In this document: positions 45,536 through 57,400 of the stretch, piece by piece
How the letters are laid out: each line of letters starts with the position of its first letter
Position numbering within the stretch: the first letter of the stretch is position 1
Assembly (NCBI GenBank): GCA_003013855.2
Contig: PVNU02000424.1
Span: 930,001 to 994,000, forward strand
From: Liriodendron chinense
Taxonomy: Eukaryota > Streptophyta > Magnoliopsida > Magnoliales > Magnoliaceae
Direction of reading: 5' to 3'
DNA length: 64,000 bases
Translations under genes and position numbers: made by a program
The notes under the pieces: generated by a model
What the model saw: the letters and a program-made list of their open reading frames with translations, nothing else
What the model was told of the DNA's origin: nothing
The model's database searches: none

Positions 45536-47150
45536 GAAGAAATTAATCAGGATATGATTGTTGAAGTTGATGAAAAGGAAATCATTCAACCAGGGATAAC
45601 ACCTATACATATTAAAGATGGAGGACAACCCAATGTTGATGAGTTGCGTGAAATAAATTTGGGGACAAAGGCAGAACCTTAGAGTATGTACATCAGTTCA
45701 AGCTTGTCCGTAAAAGAGGTTAGCAAGTATTGTGAAATGCTAAAAGAAAATAAGGATATATTTGCCTGGACGTATGCCGAAATGACAGGACGGGAGCCAG
45801 TAGTAGCCACACACAAACTTAATATCTCCAAAGAAAAGCGACCTATCAAGCAAGCGCAACGTCATTTTCATTCAGACCTGGTCCTAAGGATCGAAGAAGA
45901 GGTGAATAAGTTGATAAAGGTCGGCTTTGTCCAGGAAGTTAAGTATCCCAAGTGGATATTAAATATAGTCCCGATTAAAAAGAAAAACGGACGGATAAGA
46001 GATTGTGTAGACTTCATAGACCTGAATGAGCTGTGCCCAAAAGATGACTTCACATTGCCCATTAAAGAACTATTGATCGACAGTACTACAAAGTATGCTG
46101 TGATGTCTTTCATGGATGAAAATTATGGGTACAATCAGACACGTATGGAATTACAGGAGGCTATAACCTTTAAGACGTCTATAGGAATATATTGTTATAA
46201 AGGCGGGCCATTTGGGCTAAAGAATGCCGGCGCTACATATCAACGAGCTATGTAGAACATTTTCCATGACATGATGCATAAGCACGTGGAATGTTATGTA
46301 GATGATTTGGTAGTGTGGTCAGATAACCATGAAGAGCATTGCGATCATCTAAGGGCAGTATTTTGAAGACTTCAGAAGAAATAGTTGAAAATGAATAAGC
46401 TAAAATGTGTGTTTGGCGTATCTTCCAGAAAATTTTTGGGGTTCGTCATGAGGTATAAAGGAATAAAGATAGATCCTAGGAAGATCAAAGTGATCCAAGA
46501 AATTTCGCCGCCAAAGAATTTACGGGAATTGAAAAGCCTCTAGGGGAAATTGGCCTATATTCATTGTTTCATATCAAATTTGGCCGGAAGATGTCAGTCG
46601 TTTGCTCGCCTAATGAATAAAGTGGTGGAATTTGAATGAGACCAGGCATGTTAGAATGCCTTCAAATCTATTAAAGATTTGTCGAGACAACCTCCAGTGC
46701 TGACTGCGCCGATACTGGGGAAGCTATTCATTTTATACATCGTAGCCTATGAAGGCTCACTCAACGCTTTGTTAGCTCAGAAGAATGAGTAAGGAAAAGA
46801 AAGCGCAATATATTACTTGAGTCGAACGCTAGTGGGGACAGAGAACCACTATTTTGCCATCGAGAAGACCTATTTGGCATTAATATTCACAGTACATTAT
46901 TGTCTATCATACGATGTGACCCTTATCTCACGAGTCGACTTGATAAAGTACCTTATGAGGCGACCATTGTTGTCGTGGAGGTTGGCTAAATGGATGTCAC
47001 TTCTATCATAATTCACCATTACGTATACACCCTTCAAAGCTGTGAAGGGTCAAGCCGTGGTTGAGTTCTTGGCCACTCATCCAGCTATCGGCGGCGATAA
47101 AAACTCGGATGATTTACACGATGAGAACGTATTCTTGTGGAGTCAGTTGA
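45536..47150 (+). pseudogene. Element A reverse transcriptase and RNase H
   Basis: An open stretch at 45,686-46,255 encodes the RT fingers and palm: KRPIKQAQRHF, NIVPIKKKNGRIRDCVDF, LNELCPKDDFTLP and FMDENYGYNQ. After a stop, MYVDDLVVW-type codons (about 46,297; the usual catalytic YVDDL) are followed by FLGFVMRYKGI and, near 46,680, TAPILGKLFILYI and LNALLAQKNE of the RNase H-like domain. Several stops break it. Motif order is that of Ty3-gypsy pol. Confidence 0.8.
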
Positions 47151-47470
47151 ACCCTGGAAAATGTACTTAGACGGAGCTGTCCAAACAATGGGGGTAGGCA
47201 CCAGGGTGATCTTCATTAGTCCTAGTGGTGATTTTCGTTCACTTTAAGCACTGTCTGCACCAACAATGAAGCTGAATATAGCACACTCATCATTGGGCTA
47301 GAGATTGCTCAAGAGATGCAGATAAGAACGATAGAAGCCTTTGAAGATTCGCAATTGATTATCAATCAGCTAATTACATAATACGAAATAAGAGAGATAA
47401 AACTCTTGCCTTATTGTTGTAAAGCTAGGGAGTTGTTTGAAAACTTTTACGATATCACTATTCAACACGT
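47151..47470 (+). pseudogene. Element A second RNase H (interrupted by B)
   Basis: KMYLDGAVQTMGVGTRVIFI-type codons start near 47,159; the NNEAEY-like signature is degraded (ACCAACAATGAAGCTGAATA at about 47,260). The sequence is cut at 47,470 by element B within an 'IQHV' codon run and resumes after B at 59,185 with a PRKENAKADTLARL run. A second, archaeal-type RNase H is known in Tat-lineage elements. Confidence 0.75.
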
Positions 47471-47880
47471 TGTTGGGGTCCCAAAATGTCAGGGTCCTCA
47501 AAACAAGCAACACCATTAGCGCATATCAAAATGAAGCCCAAAGAACTCCACAGAAATAAACCCTAGTCTACAAATTGCAACAAGGATTACAAGTAGACCA
47601 GCAAGCTAGCGCATCACTAAATTTAGTGTCAGCGCATCGTAAAATTCAGGGCCAACGCATCAGGAAATTCAGCTAGAATCTCAATACACATTAGCCCTCA
47701 CTTAGTATAAAAAATTGACCCTTGGGTGGGCCCCACCATCCATCATGATCAAAATCATCTAAAATAGGGTCGTGGCCACAATCATGAATAAACATAGCCA
47801 GTGCATGACCATTCATCACCAAGCAGACCACACAAACTCATTATTTAATAAAATTAAAATGAACAGCTAAAATAGATGTC

Positions 47881-48180
47881 CATCAGCGCATCGAGAAATT
47901 CAGCAATTTCAAGAGAAGTGAATTTATGGATGCACTGGCTTCAGCACATCGAGAAATTCAGCAGTTTCAGTAATGCACTGGCTCTAGTGCATCGAGAAAT
48001 TCAGCAGTTTCATAAGGGAATTTCTGGATGCACTAGCTTCAACGTATCTAGAAAATCAGCAGTTTTAGAAGTGAATTTCAAGACGCACTGACCTTTAGCG
48101 CATCAAGAAATTCAGTGATATTCAGACGGAGTATTTTCTCGATGCGCCAGGGGTAGTGCATCCAGAAAATAAACACTTTC
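47881..48180. repeat. Degenerate gcatcgagaaattcagc repeats in LTR U3
   Basis: Five to six copies of the gcgcatcgagaaattcagca phrase, each followed by tttc and by gatgcactggct-type sequence, recur at roughly 55-70-nt intervals upstream of the TATA box at 48,310. Two more diverged copies lie at about 47,605-47,675. Confidence 0.75.
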
Positions 48181-48353
48181 ATCATCAAATTCTAGTTCGA
48201 ATTTTAGTGCGTGCCAGACCTTTTCTTAATGCGCTGACCTTATTTTCAACCAATTAATCGATGCGCTACACGTGGCAGCTTCCTATTGATTGACTTTCGG
48301 TTTTTTGGGTATAAATACCCATTTTTTCCTATTCATTAGTATGTATCCACACA

Positions 48354-48403
<50 letters not shown>

Positions 48404-48605
48404 TGTCCACTGGGTATTTAAGCATCAACCAGAATCCCTTGGCGGAACCCTTTTTCGACCACCGGAATTCCTTTTCGACCATCTGAATCCTTCGCCGGGT
48501 TCCCTTTCCGACCACCGCAGGTCTGACATATAAATGACTTAACAAATTACACAAGAATGGTAGCGCATTATAAAAATGCCCTAAATCGAACTTGGCTAAT
48601 TTCTC

Positions 48606-48840
48606 GATGCACTGGGCGTAGCGCATCCAATAAATCAGCCATATTTAAACCAAGTATTTTCTTTATGCACTGGGCGCAGCGCATCCAATAAATCAACCAT
48701 ATTTAAACCAAGTATTTTCTTGATGCACTGGGCATAACGCATCCAATAAATCAAACATATTTAAACCAAGTATTTTCTTGATGCATTGGACGTAGCGCAT
48801 CCAATAATCAGCCATATTTAAACTAAGTATTTTCAAGATG
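48606..48840. repeat. 60-bp tandem array, 4 units
   Basis: Four near-identical units contain tgcactgggcgtagcgcatc, caataaatcagccatattta and aaccaagtattttctt. The units are the regular version of the degenerate U3 repeat upstream. Confidence 0.9.
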
Positions 48841-49833
48841 CACTAGCTCCAGCACATCTAGAAAATCAGTGCTTTCCAGAAGAGTAATTTTTTGATGCTC
48901 TGGGCCTAACGCATTTAAAAAATCAGAACTTTAAGCTTTAATTTCAGTAATTTTAGGTCCTTATTTTGTGATACATCGGGCCTTATTTTGTGATACATCG
49001 GGCCCATTTTGACCTATTGGGTATTTTGAGCACTCCGGACGGAACAGAACAGTCAAGTAATCCCTCTGAGACTCCTAATGAGAAGAATACAGGCTTTAGA
49101 AGTCCAATTTGATCCAATGTGATGAACGCAATGAGCTTCTGGAAAGAGGCCGCCAGCATCTAGAACTATACAAATGTATCATCATTATATATACTATCAT
49201 AATATGGCATGGATTAAGGTTCAGGCTAAGCAAACGAGACTATGATTAACATGATAAACTAGACCAAAAGAGTTCCAAACTATCACATGAAGCTTGTTAA
49301 AGATTAACACCTTGAAAATGGTTGATGCCCTACCCATTAAAACGGCATCCGCCATTTGGGCTACTCAAGTATATACAACTGCAAATCTGTCTTCCCACGG
49401 TCACCCGTAAAAAATGGTGGGTGCAGGCCCAGAGTCGCACTCCTAGGTTAAAAACCCTAACGATCTTAACCCAGATCTCCGATCTAAACATAGGACATAG
49501 ACATTCGACTCGTACAAAGATGGATCAATCCATAACAAAATAAAACATATCGGTCTCTACAACCACGAACTCAAAGACGATAGTTTCTGCTCATTAGTCT
49601 TCTGCCTTTTAATCAATGACCATCAATCATTCGATGCAATTAAGGGCTCGTGCCAGATCACGGCCTAGAATGTACAAGATCTTAGAATCTCCGGAATAAA
49701 ATTCACCTTGCGATATCTTTCTCCTGTGTACTTTTGTGAATGCTTGTGATCGTCTATGAATGTTTCCTATACTCAGAATCCAGAGCAATAAAACACAAGA
49801 AAATGTCTTTATATCATTTTATATTTTAAAAAA

Positions 49834-49852
49834 TTGGCGACTCTATTGGGAA
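49834..49852 (+). other. Element B primer-binding site
   Basis: TTGGCGACTCTATTGGGAA immediately follows the LTR, the position of a primer-binding site; TGGCGAC starts are usual in plant Tat/Athila-type elements. A second similar motif, CTGGCGACTCTCAACGGG, lies at 49,977-49,994. Confidence 0.6.
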
Positions 49853-50619
49853 TCAAACTCAGAATCTCTGGTTATTTTTTAGTACAGAAACAGTCTAAGA
49901 TGAATTATTTACAAACACGAACGTATACATAGAAAGTTACCGCAAGGCGTAATGTTTCGGCGCTCACGAGCGCCAAACTGGCGACTCTCAACGGGAACAT
50001 TCTTCTCTTCATCTTTAAGGCAACATACAATAAATTAAAAGATTTCAAAACGTTCAAACTTCTGCAATTCTCTCATATTTCTCCTTTCCTGCTATCCCAT
50101 TCATGTTAATTTGTTGTCCGCGGTTGTGGGATTCTTATTCTCGACCGCATTTGTGAAATGTTCTAATGAGTGTGTGACAACCGCAGACAAGATTAGCAAA
50201 AGTACTAACAGAGACAGGATAGATGACAACCGCGTGCACTTTCCTCACTACAGGGGGTTCAACTTTCCCCACTTTGCCGCAGCGGTGATAGTTGCACCCG
50301 GTTCGGACTGACAGGTAGTCCAGACACGCCAGCAAAAGAGAGAACTAAAGAAGGAGACAGTAAAGTGTATGCGCAAGGAAGAATGTCTTTAAGATGCATC
50401 AATGACAATAAAAAAGGGATCAGGCAACCTTCACTATTCGTTGAACCTCAACTGTCAAGCCTTCAACACCAGTATTTTCGGCCGAACACTTCCCATCACT
50501 GCCTAAAGCAGCACACCACCAACAAGAACAGACCAAGAGCTTGTCCAAGAAAAGCTCCAGGTCCGCAGATGTCACAGCAGCACAGGAGCAAACCCAGTAG
50601 GTACAAACGGCGCAGGTCA

Positions 50620-50929
50620 CGATGGTTCAAGTGGCTGAGGGGTTAGGACCATACGAAGTGGAAGGAGAGCTACCTCCAGTCCAAGATCAAATCGACAACT
50701 TGGTCCAAGCTCAACGCAATACTACAAATCAGTTGAGAGCTATTGAGGAAGCCCTGACAACTTTGATAGCTTAGAATGCTACCAGAAGTACTATGCACCT
50801 ACGTGTCAGTCAGTCGAAGAATCCCAAGGGGCAGCGGAAGGGCCAGCCCGTGAGAGTCTCATTAGAGCGATTGTTTATCCTAACTTCGCAAATGACACGA
50901 GAAGAACCGTCACAATGATTACAAGTCTT

Positions 50930-50979
<50 letters not shown>

Positions 50980-51745
50980 GAACCAACTACAGATTCCAGG
51001 TCCCATATCCATTAGAAATTGAAGAAATGCTATTTCCAGTTAATTTTAGGTGCTCAGAATTTAGAAAATTCGATGGCAGAGGTTCACCGGAGGAGCATAT
51101 CACTCATTTGCTTGCAACATTAGGGAATTCGTCAGCCGTACCACAATATTGTATTTGGTTGTTCAAGTCAACGCTGACAGGTAAGGCTTTTCAATGGTAT
51201 ATGTCATTGTCGGCTAGAATAATAAGATCGTGCCAGCAGATGCAGGACAACTTCATCTCGAAATTCTTCGCTACAGTGATAGATTTGACCCTGATCAGAC
51301 AGAGACATGGTGAATCAGTGGAAAAGTTCATGGACCGATGGGGGACGATACCAGCTCAATGTCAAGAACTACCTAGTGAAAATGAGCAAATGAATATGTG
51401 TATGCGAGCCTTAGACCCAATGATATCGTACATATTATTCGGGAATAGTTTTCATTCTTTTCAAGAATTGGTTACTAAAACACATTTGGTGGAAGAAGCC
51501 GCAGCATGAGTGAGTGTTAGGCCTGGAAGGCAAAGGAGAGAAGGTGGAAGGATTGCGGAAACACATAATGTCAACAAGGGTAAAGACTCAAGAGATCGGA
51601 AGCGGTCAGTCATAAAATCCAAGACATAAGTGAAAGCAACGCCTATTCAAGACAAAGGAAAGAGACCCTATGTCTCCCGGGGGCAATAATAGCTGAGAAA
51701 GAAAGGGCCAATGGTCCATATACATTCGACATGGCCGACCTGGTC
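50620..51745 (+). pseudogene. Element B gag
   Basis: An amino-terminal segment predicted to coil (VQDQIDNLVQAQRNTTNQLR near 50,683) is followed by a GA microsatellite that has expanded in the frame (50,937-50,977). The gag core is open from 51,027 to 51,509, with FRKFDGRGSPEEHITHLLAT, LTGKAFQWYMSL and FISKFFATVIDL, the usual retrotransposon gag pattern. A stop at 51,507 precedes a basic tail. The solo LTR C enters at 51,751 and gag-pol continues after 53,420. Confidence 0.75.
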
Positions 51746-52020
51746 CCTATTGTTGAGCTCTTAATTGTGCATATTCTAACCCCAATTCATCACCCATTGT
51801 GCAAGGTTTGTACGGTTTGTAGGCTAATCCAATGCATGTTTTGTGACTACAGGACTGAGAGTGAACTCCACTCAATTGAAGACAAAAAGGACTCATTTGG
51901 GATCATTCTGATGAAGATTATTTGAAGATCAAAGAAGAAAAGAAGAGAGAAAGCAAAGGAAGAAGTAAGGAAAGAAGAAAGCAGAAGAAAGAAAGAAAGA
52001 AAACAATGAGAAAGAGAGGC

Positions 52021-52340
52021 TGACCGGTCATGATCGGTCGGCCAAGGAAGCCAGACCGGTCAGGGACCGGTCTGCCATGCATGTTAGGATGTTGCTGAAG
52101 ATGTCCGACCGGTCATGACCGGTCGGACATGGTCACTGGAGTTTCAATGAAGAGGACCGACCGGTCATGACTGGTCGGTCATTGCTGCTGCAATATGAAT
52201 GAAAACGTCCGACCGGTCATGACCGATCGGACGTGCTTGCTGGACTGATGATTGAACACGGCCGACCGGTCATGACCGGTCGGCCATACTTGCTGGAATG
52301 ATTGTATATCGAGACCGACCGGTTGTGACCGGTCGGCTGT
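52021..52340. repeat. Array of seven GACCGGTC palindromes
   Basis: Seven sites at about 52,021, 52,051, 52,107, 52,158, 52,210, 52,262 and 52,315 match GACCGGTCATGACCGGTC, which is its own reverse complement. Two are perfect; the others differ by one to a few bases. From the third on the spacing is close to 52 nt. All lie upstream of the TATA box of LTR C. Confidence 0.9.
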
Positions 52341-52436
52341 GCGTAAGAAGTTAGAAACTTCCAGATATAGTCCGATTTTCTCTGCGCTGGTATTACGCAA
52401 TTTCTCGATTCTTCCGAAGTTGTGGAGCCTCCAGAC

Positions 52437-52444
52437 TATAAAAA
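52437..52444 (+). promoter_or_regulatory. TATA box of LTR C
   Basis: TATAAAAA in a gactataaaaagacacct context lies about 100 nt after the last palindrome, as expected for the U3/R promoter of an LTR. Confidence 0.6.
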
Positions 52445-53420
52445 GACACCTAGGGATTGTTCCTAGGGTATCCTAGAAGGGTTCAAGCGAGGTTGGAGGC
52501 TGTGGAAGTGGAGATTGGAGTTTCACAACTCCTTTTGGTTTGCTTTGCTGTTTTCATGCTTTTTATAGTTGTTTCATGTTTCCTTGGATCATGAGCAGCT
52601 AAACCTCTTAGCTAGGGCTAAGAGGTGAAGCTTGTAGTGGATCCAAGATGTTTTAATTCGTAGTTAAGTGGTTTTAAGTATGGAATTCATGATTATGAAC
52701 TATGGTTTGAAGTTTATACAAGTTTTTGAGTAATTTTTCTTAGTCTTGTGATGACTCATGGATGTTTGGGAGAATTACTTAACTTCTTAATTCATTTGTA
52801 ATGGTCTAGACGTGTATGATCCGAGGAATCGGAGTGCGCTCTAGTACTATGTTCTTTATAAAGGAACTTCCTACCAAAGTTCTACTTTTCTGATTTTTCT
52901 GTAATGTGTATGGACTGTGCATGTGATTTGAATCCAGTTCAAATCCTGATCTAGCCTTGTCTTGTGACAGGACTTGAGGATGGTTATGATTGTGAACTAG
53001 ACCTTTTGGAAAGGGGAATGACCTATGCAATTGAGCATGCTCAGATCAGCCTGCATTGAGTGAATCTTATGCATAGAACTTACATATTACAGACTGTTTG
53101 GTTTAACAGCTTTATCATCCGACTAGATAGACAGGAATGTCGATTTTAGTTGAGAGAATAAGAAACCACAGTAGATTGAACATTGAGGATTGCTACAAGT
53201 GGATCCTTGAACCCCTAGTGCCTTCTTATAATTAGTTACTTTCGATTTAATTCAACTTTTGTTACTCATATCAATTTCATACAACATTCTGGTTAATAGA
53301 TTTTAATAGATACTTGTGGATGAGTTTGTGAAATTCTACATAAGTCCCTGTGGATCAACCTCGGTCTTATCGAGTTTATTACTACTTCGCAACCCTACAC
53401 TTGGGGAAGCGAACACCTAT

Positions 53421-54860
53421 CATGGAGTAGCTGGTGGAAGAGGGCCTACTCCACTTACCTGAACCAGTTCATCCACATGAAGTTGGAAGAGTGGATGACC
53501 CCTAATACTGTAGTTACCATCAATGTCTGAGTCACAAAACAGAAGACCGTTTTAGTCTAAAAGGAAGAATACAAGGGTTAATCCACGAAGGAGTGATCAG
53601 TATGAAATCACTAGAAATGATCCGGAAAGAGGCCTCTAGGATAGTCTCAGCAGTTTCCTCAGAAGAAAACATTCGTTCGCGTACCTTATTCTCGGAACTC
53701 GAAGAGCCATAGGACTCTGGTCAGCAACAAGAAGAGACTCAAGAACAAACAAAGACTCCTCAACCAAAGGAAGAAAGGGTTGAAAAGAGAGGAAGGAACA
53801 GGCCAAAGGAGGAGACAACCCATTGATGCCCAAGTGCACTGCGCAATGGTATCATTCACAGAACAGTCGTCAACTGTAGAGACCTCACGGTCAAGTGAGG
53901 AGGAAGTCGATGCCGTTACCCTCCGATCTGGAAGACAGATGCCAGAGCACGCTCTACCAAGATTAGTCGACCCAATGCAAGAAGATATAAATCTGGATAG
54001 ATCTCTGGAAATGCCCAATGGTAGAAATTGAAAGAAAAGGTTGTTGAAGTCACATCCAGTCAGCCAAGTCTGAGACAAGGGGCAGCATCGGTAGCATATG
54101 ACGTGGTGTCACACCTACGAAAGGTCCCAACTTGCCTAAGCATATATGATGCCTTACATCTCTCAAAAGTATATAGAGAAATACTGATCAACGCCTTACT
54201 AGATAATGAGGTCAAATAAGTAATGATGATAGAGATCGAAGCAAAATGAATAATCTAGATAAATTCTGGGAAGGGTAGATCACTCGTTCGCAATCACGTT
54301 TTTCGAGGAGGACCGCACGATTGAGGCAGCAAACCACAATCGCCCGTTGATGGTTACAAGGATAATTAGGGAGACAGAAGTAAAATGATGTATGCTCGAT
54401 GATGGATCCGCAGTGAATATCATGCTACTGAAAACGATACAGAAGTTAGGTTACAGGCATTCGGCTCTACATCCAAGCATCGTGATCATTCAAGGGTTTA
54501 ATCAAGATAGCCAGCGTACTCTAGGGTCAATCACCGTAATGCTGGAAATCAAAGAGCTAAGGATGAAAGTAACATGTCAGGTAATTGATGCAGTAACAAT
54601 GTACAACCTTCTGTTAGGAAGATCATAGCTTCATTAGAACGACGTCATTCCCTCAACCTATCACCAATGCTTCAAATAGAACAGAAGGGGGAGTTCAGTA
54701 TAGAGTAAAAGCTGACCCAAAGCCCTACACGATAGCCAAATCATTCCTGGCCGACACTCAATACTATGACTTGGTCGATGAAAGAGAGATCGTGAATAAG
54801 CCCAGTGAAATACAGAAAGGGAAAGGGGTAAAACCTCAAGTCAACAAGTCTGAGCAGAAA
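53421..54860 (+). pseudogene. Element B protease region
   Basis: After solo LTR C the interior resumes. The YDVVSHLRKVPTCLSIYDAL segment (54,097-54,156) corresponds to the same segment of element A. The protease signature MLDDGSAVNIM (about 54,392-54,424) keeps the DDGS catalytic motif, followed by IIQGFNQDSQ and MYNLLLGRS near 54,600. Stops at 54,028, 54,217 and 54,626 break the frame. Confidence 0.75.
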
Positions 54861-54986
54861 AGAAAGCCTTAGCCTACCGCTTAGAAAGAAACCCCGTGTC
54901 ATTCGGAGAAGCAACCACAACAGACCACCAAGAAGTTTTACCTAGTTTCGAAGCACCTGCGACAGCCAGGGTAATCCGTCCTAGAG

Positions 54987-55403
54987 TTGATATCAAATCA
55001 GCACATGAGTGTGCTTAAATCCAGCTTTAATATGCCGATGCCGAAGATAGGAAGAGTGAAGCCTTTCCTAAAAGCTCCTAGCCAGTTCCTTGTGCCACCA
55101 AACGCCAACGCAAAGAAAGAAATCAAATTCTATTCGGTATCAAGCAAAACTGTGCAGCATGAGGATGAGGCCGAGAAATCATCCGGTCTGCTCCAACCAA
55201 TAGAAGAAGAAAGGTATAGTGAAGTCATTCGCAACATCATGAAGAACATGGGTTTTTATTGTTCAGAACCAGCCTCGAGAAGAAAAACACTAACCTCATT
55301 CGAAGAAAACACCAAAGTTTACCAAAACGGAGAAGGGCTAGGGGCAAGGATGAAAACTAGGCGCGTGAACATGGTAATAATCAGTCCCGTGGAAGAAATG
55401 TAA
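54987..55403 (+). pseudogene. Element B protease-RT linker
   Basis: A 138-codon open stretch links protease and RT. It includes GLGARMKTRRVNMV near 55,340, a common position for a glycine-rich turn before the RT in Tat elements. Stops follow at 55,401. No independent function is proposed. Confidence 0.55.
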
Positions 55404-55539
55404 CCGCAGGAACCAACTGATATTGTCCAGCCAAGTGTTGCGCCTGCACAGATAGAGGATGAGGGACAACCCACAATAGATGAGCTCGGAGAGATAAATC
55501 TGAAACTCCAGAAGAACCTAGAAACACATACCTAAGCAT

Positions 55540-56400
55540 GAACGTCCCAGAAGAAGAAAGGGAGAAGTGCGTTCGATTGTTAAAAGAAAACAAAGATATA
55601 TTCACATGGACATATTAAAAAATGCCAAGGCTCAATTCGACAATTGCAATGCACAAGCTAAGCATCACGAAAGGGAAAAAGGTATTTAAGCAGCCTTAGT
55701 GGCGGTTTCATCCAAATACTGTGCCCAAGATCGATGAGGAAGTTAAGAAGTTAATCCAAGCCGGGTTCATCCGAGAAGTTAAATACCCGCAATGGATATC
55801 AAATATTGTACCGGTCAAGAAGAAGAGCGGGCATATATGAGTCTACGTAGATTTTTGGAACCTCAATGAAGTGTTCCTTAAGGATGATTTCCCACTTCCT
55901 ATCCCAAAACTGCTGATTAACAGTACGACCGAATACTCGGTGATGTCCTTCATGGATGGTTACTCGGGGTACAACCAGATTTGCATGACTCTAGAAGATG
56001 AAGAAGCAACATCCTTCTGTATGACATTAGGCATATATTGTTACTATGTGATGCCCTTCGGGTTAAAAAAATGCGGGCGCAACGTATCAGTGCGAGATGC
56101 AAGTAATTTTTTAGGACATGATGCATAAGCATGTTGAATACTACATGGACGATCTAGTGGTAAGGTCGGCCGAGCATGAGCAACATAGGGAACATCTGCG
56201 ATAAGTGTTTCAAAGATTATGAAAGTAGAGTCTACGTATGAATCCACTGAAGTGCGCCTTCGGGGTCTCTTTGGGCAAATTTTTGGGCTTTATTGTTAGA
56301 CACCGAGGCATAGAGATTAACTCGACAAAGATGAAGGCAATCAGGGAGATGCCACCCCCAAAGAACCTCAAAGACTTGAAAATCTTCCAAGGTTAGGTCG
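55540..56400 (+). pseudogene. Element B reverse transcriptase
   Basis: Codons for LLKENKDIFTW lead into the RT: KYPQWISNIVPVKKKSG near 55,780, DDFPLPIPKLLINSTTEYSV near 55,880, MDGYSGYNQI near 55,955, then MPFGLKK near 56,050. The catalytic YMDDLVV is intact near 56,142, but in a different frame from the upstream part. Stops and a frameshift at about 56,080 inactivate it. Confidence 0.8.
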
Positions 56401-56990
56401 CTTACTTAAGAAGATTCATCTTAAACTTATCTGATCGATGTCAGCCATTTTTGCACCTTAATAAGAAAGGCGTCCAGTTTGAATGGGATAATTCTTATCA
56501 GAAGGCTTTCGATTCTTTAAAGGATCAACTTGAAAAGTATATGGTCCTTGCTGCACTTATCAAAGGAGAGCCACTGATCCTGTACATCGCAGTGGGTGAT
56601 AACTCGCTAGGGGCACTCTTAGCTCAAAAGAACGAAGAAGGGAAGGAGATTGCGCTCTATTGCTTAAGCCGCACATTGGTAGGAGCCGAGTTCAACTACT
56701 CGGTGATCGAAGTTTTTTGTCTGGCATTGGTCTTCGTCGTCAAGAAGCTCAGACATTATTGTCTCTCGCACCAGATAACGTTGATATGAAAAGCAGACCC
56801 CATCAAGTTTCTCATTAACAGACCAATGCTATCCAGATGGCCGGCCAAGTGGGCCCTCCTCTTATCAAAATTCGATGTCACATACACGTAAGCTCGGGCT
56901 ATCAAGGGGAAGGCAATCGCAGACTTTCTTGTCGCACATCCGGTGCACAGTAGCGAATAAATGGAATATGACTTCCTAGATGATCGGGTC
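56401..56990 (+). pseudogene. Element B RNase H
   Basis: An open stretch at 56,451-56,789 shows FEWDNSYQKAFDSLKDQL, LILYIAVGDNSLGALLAQKN and LYCLSRTLVGAEFNYSVIEV, the RNase H-like domain of Ty3-gypsy pol. The continuation (DPIKFLINRPMLSRW) follows a stop at 56,787. Confidence 0.8.
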
Positions 56991-57000
56991 ATGACAATTA

Positions 57001-57400
57001 ATGAAGCGCGTCGTTGGCAAATATATTTCGACGGTGCGGCCAGACAACAAGGGCGTGAGCCAGGGTTCTATTTATCAGTCCTTAAGGGGATTTGCTGCCT
57101 TACTTGTTCGCAATAGTTCTCCGCATGCACCAACAATGAAGCAAAATATCAAGCTCCTATTATTGGGCTACAGTTGGCCTTGTAGATGCAAATCAAATAG
57201 ATACGTATCTACGGAGACTCTAGGATGATCATCAGATAATTGACAACAGAATCGAGGTTCGCAAACTTGAGTTATCACCTCACTGCCACCAAGTACAATC
57301 CATGTTCGATCAGTTTCAGAATAATAGTATTTCACACATACTAAGGTAGGAGAATATACAAGCAGATGCACTAGCCAATTTGGCCGCTGCTTTAGCTAAT
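57001..57400 (+). pseudogene. Element B second (Tat-type) RNase H
   Basis: WQIYFDGAARQQG-type codons near 57,017, TNNEAKYQAPIIGLQLAL near 57,130-57,185 and ADALANLAAALANP near 57,364-57,405 outline an additional RNase H, known from Tat-lineage elements. Frameshifts split it into three frames. Confidence 0.75.

Larger units (their letters stand above)
47471..49832 (+). repeat. Element B 5' LTR
   Basis: The 5' LTR runs from TGTTGGGG to about 49,832, just before TTGGCGACTCTATTGGG. Its last 0.9 kb matches 58,284-59,184. It contains degenerate repeats of a gcgcatcgagaaattcag phrase, a TATA box (TATAAATA, 48310-48317), a GA microsatellite (48,357-48,400) and a 60-bp tandem array. Confidence 0.85.
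51751..53415 (+). mobile_element. Solo LTR C (1,665 bp) inside element B
   Basis: C runs from TGTTGAGCTC to gaagcgaaca with an exact 5-bp duplication CCTAT (51746-51750 and 53416-53420). It has no gag-pol, so it is a solo LTR or LTR-only element. A palindrome array (52,021-52,340), a TATA box (TATAAAAA, 52437-52444) and a long downstream region follow in that order. Superfamily is uncertain. Confidence 0.8.

Noticed and set aside
48606..48840. Regular 60-bp repeats that might suggest a CRISPR-like array
   Set aside because: Units are contiguous tandem copies without unique spacers, inside a plant LTR.
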